Source of the DNA: Psococerastis gibbosa
Taxonomy: Eukaryota > Arthropoda > Insecta > Psocodea > Psocidae
Reading direction: 5' to 3'
DNA length: 64,000 nt
Assembly: GCA_963971405.1 (NCBI GenBank)
Contig: OZ020484.1
Location: 40,136,770 to 40,200,769 of the forward strand
The notes under the pieces were generated by a model. It was not told the DNA's origin, ran no database searches, and saw only the letters and a list, made by a program, of their open reading frames with translations. Positions 31,678-41,265 of this stretch are shown piece by piece (within the stretch, counting starts at the first letter, position 1; each line of letters opens with the position of its first letter). Position numbers and translations under genes: made by a program.

Positions 31678-33235
31678 TTACGCGTGTTAATTTAAAACAA
31701 AAACTTTTTTAATCCATTAAGTTTGAAAATTAGGTCAGGTACTGCTTCGTTTGTGTCCATTGGCGAGCCACCAGTGATTCCTACCCTGCCCTACCTTACC
31801 AACAGCCAACAGTCATCCAACAGAGCAAAAGATTGCGGAAAAATAAGGTCCAGTAAAACACAGTACGGTCTTAATTTGGAGTGGGGACAGGACAGTGATG
31901 GAGCGCCGGCCCCGTGTTGACAGGACAAAGCGCGGCCGTTAATCCAGAGGATGGCGCGCCGTGATTCATGGACCGTCTTAACACCGGGTGCCAGGCTCCT
32001 CACATTTCATCCCCCACTGCCGGACAGTTGATGAGTTACTCCCCCCGCAGAACCTTTTCTCTTTTCTGTCTCAACCCCAAAGGGTTCAATGATTTGTTCC
32101 CGTGAATGTCGCAATTTCCGCTCAATCAACTGATGGAACCCATTGTCCGTCAGTAACTTATTTTCTTCAACGAACCATTCACTAATTTTTTCATTATTGC
32201 AAAAAAGAACAAATACGGTACCTGAAATGGTATTGATGGCAGAATACCTACTAAGTTAGCAATTTAAATTTTGTCTTAGAGTTACAACTCAGTGTATTTG
32301 TGTATAGCACGCTGCTAATACTACAATACAATATGTTAATACAGTAACATATAACTACAATAACTATTCTCCAATTTTTCGTTATTCCAAAAAATTAAGA
32401 GAGAAGCTATGATTGATTTTTGTAAGTATGGTATCGTACCTACTCCAGCAACAATGTAAATTTTGTTTACAGTTACAACTCAGCAATAAGAAAGAAAATT
32501 GTCCTTATTTTCTATATTGGGGAAATTTGGGCCATACATGGGGATTTACGCATTTGTATAACAGTAAAGTTTATATTTTGGCGACAAAGAATCACATAAT
32601 AGCAAACAGAGGAAATGTGTGAAAAAATATACCTGCAATTGAGGTTTTACAGATTTTTACACTCCAAGACTTATTGAAATTTTTTAAATGATTATGGGGT
32701 GTTTTTTTGGCAGAAAACCCGGCGGGTTAAAACCAGCGGCCATCGACCCTGGTGCTTTGGCCGTTTAAGTGGCAAGAATCACTTGCTCGCTAACAGGATT
32801 GCTTTCTCTAAAAAGTAAAAAAAGAAAAACTTAAGAATAAAGTGAGCTAAAGTACTTTAAAGATGTGACAAATGAAAATGAAACCCAAGCCACGAAACAG
32901 GAAAATGGAACATCATCGGAGAAGCATGCCGTAACCATCCAATGGCAAATAACGCTAAAGAATAGTATTTCTCTCATCGATTTTCCAAAGCCGGAAAGAG
33001 AAGCAAGATGGATAGCAACTGCTAAGTTGATCTCTCTTAAATTCAACGACATTAAATGCATAGATTGTCTTTGTTTTGTAAATCCATAAGAAAAACATAA
33101 GTTTCAAATACAATGCGACAAGACTGTCCCTCATTATGTATTTTAAACTAATTGTCCATGGTCAAATACGAAGTTGGTGGGTGGTTTCAATCGTCGTCAA
33201 GGAAGAAAATAAAAGTGAACTATAGCAAGTAATAA
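31678..33235. other. No confirmed gene; one GC-rich island
   Basis: 31740-32010 is GC-richer and unique-looking (GGAGCGCCGGCCCCG, GATGGCGCGCCG) with open frames on both strands (65 and 70 codons). The 32831-33089 frames mirror one another. No domain was recognised, and no SINE or LINE found. Confidence 0.35.
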
Positions 33236-33605
33236 TAATAATAATTGTTTCTTTATTGCACTAGGCTGCCCTAGCGGAGTTAGGGCCTTCGGGCCCTTTC
33301 TTACACTCAACTAGAGGGCTAGTTAATTAGTGTTACAAAGCTGTAAATACAAAAATAGTTGCAAATACACAAAAAAAATTTACTCAGTCACACATGGAGA
33401 GCGAAACCACATCAGATCTTGGCGAATGTAGTGTATTAGCCTAATTAGATGCTCCCGATAGCGAACTTTGAAAATTGGAAGAGAGGGAGATTCTTTTATG
33501 TGGGTGGGGAGGGAGTTCCATAGGAGAACTGACGAGACGAGGAAGGAGGCATGAAAGGTCTGGGTTAAATGAGTAGGTATAACGAGAAGATCGTCCCCTC
33601 GAGTA
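33236..33605 (-). pseudogene. LINE 3' end sharing its tail with SINE-A
   Basis: Minus-strand frame, unbroken for ~75 codons to a stop at 33380-33382: LLWNSLPTHIKESPSLPIFK then VRYREHLIRLIHYIRQDL. The 'LWNSLPxxIKxSxSLxxFK' end is typical of the last residues of CR1/L2/Jockey-type LINE proteins. The 3' untranslated part has CTAGTTGAGTGTAAGAAAGG, GCCCTAACTCCGCTAGG and an ATT-repeat tail. Those terminal ~70 bases recur as the 3' end of SINE-A. Confidence 0.8.
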
Positions 33606-34490
33606 AGTTAGTAAGTTTAGTAGCATCAAAGCCTGAAGCTAATTCAATAGCTAGTTCTAATAGCTCGGCTATTAGTGACACAGTGCAAGGTAGAAATTCT
33701 CAACTAACGATGTTCACCCCGATCACTTGAAATCTATAGCATATAGTCTAAATATCCTATATAATCTAAAGTATAGTCAATGGGGAATTCGTCTCCTTCC
33801 CGAATTAATTTTACCTATAAAATTTAAAAAAGCTCTTTACTAAAGGAGGTTTGTTCTCTATTTGCCCTGCTAATGGCCCCATCGGTTTTTCTGGCAATAT
33901 TGGTATGTTTCCGTATGCAAATTTGGTCATTGCCAAACTAGTTCACTTCTCAATGTCAACCCACGCCGCCTACAAGTGATTATGAACAAGCTGAGACATG
34001 CTTACCATTGACATTGTAACAGGATTTAGCTTGACTTGGGTAGGGGAACAAGCCCAAAACTGACAATTTTCAAGTAGCGACAGCCACAACCTATCTTAAC
34101 TAATTTCCATTAATCACGTGAGGTTCAAAGGGGGGGGGGGGGGCAAAAATCACGAAATATCACAAGGGGGGAGGGGGTATAGTAAGATATCACGTGTATT
34201 TATTTTTTCGTCAAACGCGTGATTACTAAACCGAAAAGCGGTGTGTAGTGTGATTTTGACGATTATCATGGTCCTTAATTTTCTATAATAAAACTAGATT
34301 ATACTTTATATCTGTGTTTAAAAATAATATTGGAAAATTTTTATGATTATGATTTATGAAAAATACACGTATCACCAAGGGGGAGGGAAGGGTTAAAAAG
34401 TGTTAAAAAAACATCACGCGATTAATAGACAGCCCCCAAGAATAATTGCTGGCTGTTGCTATCCAGGGGAAGTCAAACTACTATACCTAC
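33606..34490. other. No gene; G-run and simple sequence
   Basis: 34130-34170 has a long G run and GGGGGGAGGGGG; AAATCACG/ATCACGCGATT motifs repeat at 34145-34420, suggesting an unresolved G-rich DNA element. Nothing codes. Confidence 0.35.
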
Positions 34491-34890
34491 TAGGCTAAAC
34501 GCGTTTAAAATTAAATTAATAACTTCAAACCAACCGTGGCAGGGACAAATAAAACAGAAGTGGCAGTATATGGTTAGGCAGCGTTCTAGACATTGCACAT
34601 CATTGGATGAATCCACTAGCTAGGCTAAACGCATTTAAAAACTTCCAACCAACCCTTTAGGACAGTTTAGACTGACAAATAAAATGGAAGCGAGCGGCAG
34701 TATATGGTTAGGCAGCGTTCTAGACATTGCACATCATTGGATGAATCCACTAGCTAGGCTAAACGCATTTAAAAACTTCCAACCAACCCTTTAGGACAGT
34801 TTAGACTGACAAATAAAATAGAAGCGAGCGGCAGTATATGGTTAGGCAGCGTTCTAGACATTGCACATCATTGGTTGAATCCACTTTTCA
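34491..34890. repeat. Three-copy minisatellite, ~130-bp unit
   Basis: Units start TAGGCTAAACGC at 34491, 34621 and 34755 (periods 130 and 134). Each holds CAACC, GACAAATAAAA, GGCAGTATATGGTTAGG and TTCTAGACATTGCACATC. Units 2 and 3 are nearly identical; unit 1 is more diverged. Confidence 0.9.
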
Positions 34891-36040
34891 ATTCCCGGCC
34901 CCTCCAAGTGTTGTTCTAACCGCAAATGGCACATAAACTGTTAAAAATAAACTGTTTTATTGCCCTGAGGAACTATGTGTAATTATTATGGATAGAGGCA
35001 GTTAACGCGCAGGAGCGGATTGAGATTCGTTAATGCGGTTCTTGTGTTTCAATTTAAATCATAAAATCTTTCTCTTTTCAACTTACTATGTCATAAATCT
35101 TTTAATGTCTACTATACTACAGCCTGTTAAGGACCATTGGATCAAGTGCTATTTCGTCAAACGATCGTGATTACATACTCAATAATATTCACTATGAACA
35201 GTTCAATTTACAAGCTAAATATAGTTACACAGATTTGGGAATGTACTGCATACTTAGTGATTAGCTTGAGTACTATTCATTCGCACTGCGGTACTCATAT
35301 TTTCGGCTTAATTTACAAATTACTCAACGGACTGATCTTACAATTTCATCAGCTTTCAAGGATGAATTTACCAACAAATGATGTCCTTCATATACCTTCA
35401 ATAATCGCATAGTTCCCCGTATTTTGTTCGTTTACTTTTTGAGTTGTCGAAAAATGTTGAAATGATACGTTACTTCACTTTTTTATTTTCCATTGACCTT
35501 CGGAAGCATCCCCAGACCACTACCTATGTTTCATCACAATTTGATGAAAGGTTTCGAAACGCACTTAACGGGAAAAACTGGGGTTAATCTTTTTTTGTAC
35601 GCGCAATTTGTATAGGTAAGTGTACACGTATATTATACATTACAATTTTCCTCTATGAATAACAGAACTAATCCTTGAACAATACTGTATATCATCACCA
35701 TAAAAGGTCCTGATTAGCTATTAAAGACTACACAAGTGAACCCATAAGGAATCTACAAATTCAGAATAACAGAATTTCTGTTATTCTGAATTTGTAGAAT
35801 CAGCTTTTCCTATGCTATTGCATGTTAGTGATATACTCCTGGGGAGAACTGATTCTTCCTGAATCAGCATTAACTGGGTTTTTAGTGATAATTGACCCGT
35901 TATAGGTATAGTCAACTATCGCTGAGAATGAGCATGACCAGTAACAACGAAAATGTACACACAAACATTGCTGAAATCGAGGGGATGGTGTTTCGAGGTT
36001 TTTAATTACTGGTCAGACAGTACCATACTTTCAGTTTAAC
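34891..36040. other. No gene; a perfect 44-bp palindrome
   Basis: The palindrome lies at 35753-35796. The 91-codon frame at 35137-35412 shows no known domain. Otherwise AT-rich. Confidence 0.35.
35753..35796. repeat. Perfect 44-bp palindrome, no spacer
   Basis: CTACAAATTCAGAATAACAG plus AA, followed immediately by the exact reverse complement ending TTCTGAATTTGTAG. Zero-loop palindromes of this size are rare because they are unstable in replication. Confidence 0.93.
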
Positions 36041-36048
36041 AATACAGT

Positions 36049-36263
36049 CAGTGCATATGGGCACTTGGGACACAGGCCCACGGCCTCCACAAAAATACCT
36101 AACATTCCGGCCCCCCACAAATATGATTATTTTATTTAAAAAAATTAAAAGTTGAAGATAATTTCCAAACAAAAGTTTTGAAATTGGCGGGAAATTAAAC
36201 GTATGCACCGATGGCCCCCACATGTCTTGTGCCCACGGCCCCCCGGGGGTTAATTCGACACTG
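36049..36263. mobile_element. hAT-type miniature element, perfect 8-bp duplication
   Basis: CAGTG...CACTG termini flanked by AATACAGT on both sides (36041-36048, 36264-36271). The inside is asymmetric with GGCCCACGGCCTCC at one end and CCCACGGCCCCCCGGGGG at the other. The 8-bp duplication and CA...TG ends are the hAT signature. No transposase. Confidence 0.85.
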
Positions 36264-36271
36264 AATACAGT

Positions 36272-37470
36272 CAGCAGATGATAGTAGAATATATATTACA
36301 TTATATATTAACTGCTCAGAGCTTTTAAAAAATACCACCTTTTTACCGCGAAAAATTTCCATGCCACCCCATATAACCTGATGTAATTATAACAACATAA
36401 TATAGGCCAATCCCGTTAATAAATTAATGGCATCAGAATAGATGTACACCTAAAATTATTTGCAAAAAATTTAAGTAATACCTGACAAAGGTTTGTATTT
36501 TATATTAATTTCATTTAAAACAAATTAAATAAAAATAAAAGAGTCCACAAAAGAAAAGATATCCAATTTCCTTATTCGAAAATTTTCGGGGGTGATCAAT
36601 AAACATAACGGTCATAAAACTGAATTAGAACAGAGGCGAATCTACGCCCCTGGCTAGCCGAGCTTTTAGAATGAAGTGGTGAGAGAAGAATAATAAATAG
36701 ACGAATGTGTTTTATGACGTAGTTAATGATAAAGGAGAAATAAAACAAAAAGCCCATTAAAGAATTGTCGCTGTAGAAGTAGGGGAGGGAGGGAGGGGGG
36801 TGTTCCTTCTTTATTACACAATTTTCGTTAACTGCCTCTCGATATTTATCCACTTTGATGGCCGCGTTAATGGCTACGACTTTGAGCCAACGTATCCAAA
36901 CAAGGAGATTTAATTGTTGGTTTTGGCTTTAAATTTTTTACCCGAAACCTTCAACTTCCTTGCCACTCTATAAACGTGTAATATAAAGTTTTTATTGGTT
37001 CTAATACTGTAGGCCAGATGAAAGCCTGTCGTTTAAGATTGGGTCCGGTTTAAATTTTATAAGTTTAAGGAGACAATTTTACTGTTTTGGAGCTACTTAG
37101 AAGCTATATAGGTTTGGTCTATCTAGGCAATTTATCTTTTTCTTTAAATGCCTCTTCTATCGAAGATTGGCGATCATCATGGTAATTTATTTAGTTTAAA
37201 AAAAGGTTAATAGCGTACAAACAATTTATTGAAAGTATCCGATTAACCTCTCCAATCGCCTCACCTAATAGGTACTTTTGTCGAGTTACGACACGTCTCC
37301 GACCGCATGTTACCAACTTGCCACCGAAGTCGCTAAAGTGAATGTCCCATCCCTTTGTAGAACGCTAAGGCGACCAGTATCTACGTTCTTCATCTTCTTA
37401 CTCAAGCTTCTTACATTAATAAATAAGCCCAAAGACAAATTAAATGCAATGAAAATAGGGTTGATTGGTG
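36272..37470. other. No gene; possible regulatory islands
   Basis: 36590-36900 is purine-rich with GGGAGGGAGGGAGGGGGG and balanced flanks. 37140-37185 is a minus-strand LINE family E end scrap (AAATGCCTCTTCTATCG). 37230-37400 is unique-looking. Confidence 0.35.
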
Positions 37471-37716
37471 TAGTAATAGTAGTATGGTTGGACACAGTCC
37501 CAGGCCACGGTGTGGGCCCATAGGACAGGGGGACCTCCTGATTATAATGGATTCCGAACCACTTGGGACACACAGTGAAGTCACACGATTAGTTCGGAGG
37601 TGACCAGGACAAGTTCTACCATGTTTCCCTACCGACACTGCGCACACTACCAAGTTATCTGCATCTTTGAACCTGCTCTGGTCCGCTGGATTCAACTTGG
37701 TAAGGCGGCCGACTGC
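37471..37716 (-). mobile_element. SINE-like element Z, copy 3
   Basis: Minus-strand copy from the GCCGGC-like end (here GTCGGCCGCCTTACC) to a triplet tail at 37471-37485. Flanked by TGATTGGTG (37462-37470 and 37717-37725), a target duplication. A 94-codon frame crosses it, again a property of the repeat. Confidence 0.82.
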
Positions 37717-37725
37717 TGATTGGTG

Positions 37726-38180
37726 AGGACTAGCAACTTATAACAGCCTTGAGCCCGCAATAATTGATGGACTATTTCGTTCAATAATTAGAAATGTTGG
37801 GGGAAAGCTATTAGATGGTGAAGTGCTGACTGCCAAGCAACAGCAATTTGTCAGCACTTGTGATTCCATGCGTCCCTTTCCCTCTCAATTAGTCAGCAAT
37901 CAACGCGCCGGTCATAGCAACACCACCTGCTTCCCTATAGCCGATTCCCCCAATAATCTCAGTTTTTGAAGACACAGTTAATGGCTATCGTATAAGCTTT
38001 GAAGATTTAAAAAAAAAATTTACCTGAAACTCTGCATTTGTTCTCTCTGCACTAAGTAGCGAAGTGAGGCTCAGTGGTCAGCAAGATGACAAGCAGCCGC
38101 CACTTTCCCTCAACAGTGACGGTACTAGGCCAAATAAAGGTCCTCGGTACTTTTCATTTCAACCTACATAGGCCCGGTAG
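37726..38180. promoter_or_regulatory. Candidate regulatory island with a short hairpin
   Basis: 37770-37980 is unique-looking and balanced in composition. AAGTGCTGAC (about 37818) and GTCAGCACTT (about 37849) form a 10-bp stem around a ~20-base loop. No coding frame. Regulatory function is inferred from composition only. Confidence 0.25.
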
Positions 38181-38359
38181 CTAGGCCGTAGCCAGGATTT
38201 TTTTTTTTTGGGGGGGGGTTTCAGAAATTTCATTGGATATTACACAGTAGTTTTCATATTTCCTCTCAAAATATGATTCTATCTAATGTCAAGTCATTTC
38301 ATTTCGGGGGGGGGGGGGGGGGTTGAACCCCCACGAACCCCCCCTTGGCTACAGCCTTG
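38181..38359. mobile_element. Miniature element with G runs (hAT-like, ends imperfect)
   Basis: Left CTAGGCCGTAGCCAGGA and right CCTTGGCTACAGCCTTG are inverted. T-run/G-run near the left end and a 16-17-base G run in the right half followed by ACCCCC. No clean duplication found, so the class is by analogy with 53974-54163. Confidence 0.5.
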
Positions 38360-38380
38360 CCCCATCGCATGAAAAGTATA

Positions 38381-39884
38381 CAATATTGGTCATAAATCCT
38401 GGAACAAACACGTTTATGACTTTTCATGCACAAGTAGTTCACATATCAAACTGTACATGATATTGTAGTATCGCGGGTAGGTACCACACACTTTCACCAA
38501 AAAACTTTGAAATTGGATCAGTGGTTTCAAGAGCATGAGCTGAAGACGGAAATGTCGTTGGCCATAATGGTTGGAACAAAACTAAATAAATGAAACTGAC
38601 TCTTATTTGATTCAATGTATTAATATTTAGTGTGACCCCCATGTCTCTCATCCTCTCAAAATGTCAATTGGGCATTGACTGTATCAGGGAAGTGCAATAA
38701 TTGCACCGGGGATGTCCTTCCAGACGTCATCAATAGTTCTTCAAAGTTCTTAAATACACCTCAGTTTTTTCGGGTGCACTTCACGAGGAATAATTTCCCA
38801 TAGGTTATCAATGGGGTTGAGGTCAGGACCTGATGGAGAGCAACGCAGAATTCAAATTTTTCCTTCTCCAGGTACTCTTTCATCACCTTTAATGTATGCT
38901 TGGAATCATTATCATACGTTAAAGATGACTTTACAGGCGTTTGTTGAAACAGAAGTGTCTCAAAATTGTCTATAAGGGTGTCTCGTTTCATAAAACAATC
39001 CATAACTCCGGAGATGTAGCCTAGTATTCCAACTGCGAACCCCGAAAAACAGGCCCTCACAATAGTGGAACCGCCACCATGCATCATTGTTGCCCGGATA
39101 TTCTTCTTTTCAAGTTTTTTACCAATAGCTCTTCTAACTGCTTTCATACCAACCGATCCAAACAGATTGAACTTTGATTCATCGCTGAAAACCACCAGTT
39201 TCCAGCCCTTATCAGTCCAATGAATATGGTTGAATGCGAATTTCGGCCGAAACTTTATGTTCTTCCTCGATAGACAAAACTTCTTTGTAGGACAGAAACT
39301 ATTAAGGCCATTTCCAGTTAGATAAAGTCTTACTGTCTTTACTTAATTTTTTTTTGGCTCCAGAAATTTTAACTTTAGACAAAACAGGGCTTCCCGCGAA
39401 ACACTGAAAACACCTTTCTTTCGTACTTTGCTGACGTTTTATGAGGGCGACCTGCACTTTTTCATGCTTGGGGGATTTAAGTATGCACATTTCGCTTGTA
39501 ATTGATGACCTGGGGACCTGTACCTGCCATCTAATGACAATAGGCTTCATCCCCTACTAGGGAGCCTGAATTCTTTCTCTTATGTCCATGGTCAACGATT
39601 TGTCTTCTATCTTGTTTTAAAACGTAAATTTTTACAATGGCAAACTAAATTATTATTAAATGCGTGAGCAAGAGTTGTGATAGTTTTGTCCCAACCATTA
39701 TGGCCAACGACATTTTCGTCTTCAGCCCATCCTCTTGAAACCACTGATCCAATTTCAAAGTTTTTTGGTGAAAGTGTGTGGTACCTACCCACAATACTAC
39801 AATATCATGTGCAGTTTGATATGTGAATTACTTTTGTATGAAAAGCCATAAATGTGATTGTTCCAGGATTTATGACCAATACTG
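38381..39884 (-). mobile_element. Tc1-type DNA transposon with ~203-bp inverted repeats
   Basis: Left repeat 38381-38583 and right repeat 39683-39884 are inverted copies, with ends CARTATTGGTCATAAATCC (outermost bases CAATATTG left, CAGTATTG right). TA flanks both sides (38379-38380, 39885-39886), as expected of Tc1/mariner. The 1.5-kb length is typical; long inverted repeats place it with the long-IR Tc1 group. The transposase is on the minus strand and decayed, so this copy is inactive, though its ends look usable in trans. Confidence 0.93.
38761..39195 (-). pseudogene. Tc1 transposase catalytic domain, frameshifted
   Basis: The frame carries MVFSDESKFNLFGS (first catalytic Asp), HGGGSTIVRACFSG and YDNDSKHT (second Asp), then runs off course. 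A neighbouring frame resumes with SGPDLNPIDNLWEIIPREVH, the third catalytic position as Asp where Tc1 usually has Glu. Counting across the shift gives a spacing near 34 (DD34D/E). Just upstream, KKFCLSRKNIKFRP...NHIHWTDKGWKLV matches the linker before the DDE domain. The N-terminal DNA-binding half at 39302-39550 is too decayed to recognise. Plainly non-functional. Confidence 0.88.
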
Positions 39885-39886
39885 TA

Positions 39887-40989
39887 GGTAAAGAATACAG
39901 GACGGCAGTGCTATCTACCAATGCATGGCGGGGACCAGTAAGTATTCCTTACTTTTCACGCCATCGTGATTACAGGAATGTTTATGGGGCAGTTTGTTGA
40001 ATCGGACATTTGTTGCGATGAAGAATTTCTGCAATTGGCTGCATAAAGTGAACAATAACGTATAAAGACGTATAAAAATTTGGCGTAGCGTCAAGGGGCA
40101 CCCCATGTTAAAACCCAGCTTCATTACTGGGAACAATTCACAACAGAAATAGCAATTCATATCTTCAAGGCTTTTTTCATAGAATAAATATATATATAAT
40201 AATAAATAATACATAAATGTAGTGTTGAGCTAGGGGCAATATCCAAAGTATCCAAGAATCTGACTTTTTAATGTCGCCCCTAAAAATTTGCCACCCTGAG
40301 CCATAGCCCATGTAAATAAGAGCCTGGTTATACTGTGCATAATATTAGAATCTGTACTTAAGGTACATGGAAGTGTACCGCAAATGAAAGGCCCATAGAA
40401 ATAACAAACTAGAAATTAAAAGCAAATGTTGGTACAAACCACAGGTTATGATGCATTTCCCAGCTAAAGTAAATAGTACACCGTGCCGTTGCGTATATGA
40501 AAACAAAGTTGTACCTTTATTTCTGGCCGGGCTGTCGCCTTCCCCACTATTTCGTTCAGCAACGATTACGAACAGCCCCCCCCCCTCAGCCCCCCATCAT
40601 CCCCTGTCACCCCCCTTTCTCTCTCAGCCCTCTCTCCCGCCGCTTCTGCTGAATTCCAACGAGATTTCTCAACTTTCAGCAGTTTTTGATTCCCCTTCCT
40701 ATCCCATCTTCCAGACGTTTTTATTCGCATTTAATAGTTTTCCTTCTTGTACCCCGTTTCCTTTACTGATTCTTCTACAATATCTAGACCTACTAACAAT
40801 TTAAATCATTTTATTTTCCACTTTCGAGTTTTGAAACCCCCTTTGCTGCTGCTGTATTAGCATTTGCTTTACTAGTTTTCCTTACTTTCACTCTCACTAA
40901 TGCAGAATATGATAGTAGAAAGCGTAAGTTTGTTTTTTTGATTCATAATCGTGTACCAAAGTGCGGTTGGTGCAAAGTCTGGCATACGT
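39887..40989. other. No gene; C-rich low-complexity patch
   Basis: 40555-40800 is C-rich and gives a Ser/Pro/Leu-rich 118-codon frame (40448-40804) that looks like composition, not a protein. Nothing else recognised. Confidence 0.35.
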
Positions 40990-41265
40990 CAGTTTCCCAG
41001 TTCCAATGAGCATATATTAAGCAGCTGACGTCCTGAGGCGAATGGATACAGAGTTGCTGCGGACGGTTAAGAAGCAGAAACTAACATACTTCCGTCATGT
41101 GATTGGGAACGAAAAGTATCGGCTTCTGCATATAATAATAATAATCCAAGGGAAGATAGAAGGACTGAGGACGTTTTTCTTCAGAGTGCCAGTCTCCAAG
41201 GTACAAATTGCCTTGATGATCACCAATCTTTGACAGAAGGGCCATTTAAAGAAGAAGAAGAATGG
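40990..41265 (+). pseudogene. LINE 3' end (family E), copy
   Basis: MDTELLRTVKKQKLTYFRHV, IGNEKYRLLH, an ATA-expanded stretch, QGKIEGLR, then VSKVQIALMITNL after a ~90-base internal deletion relative to 28915-29190. It ends GGCCATTTAAAGAAGAAGAAG. Confidence 0.75.

Noticed and set aside
34491-34890. Repeats considered as a CRISPR array
   Set aside because: Units are contiguous ~130-bp tandem copies with no short-repeat/spacer pattern, and the DNA is eukaryotic.
37411-37695. 94-codon frame also open at 1575-1802 and 29839-30069
   Set aside because: The shared peptide comes from SINE Z copies; full-length short elements with target duplications explain it better than a gene.
40448-40804. 118-codon Ser/Pro-rich frame
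   Set aside because: Produced by a C-rich low-complexity patch; no start context or homology.
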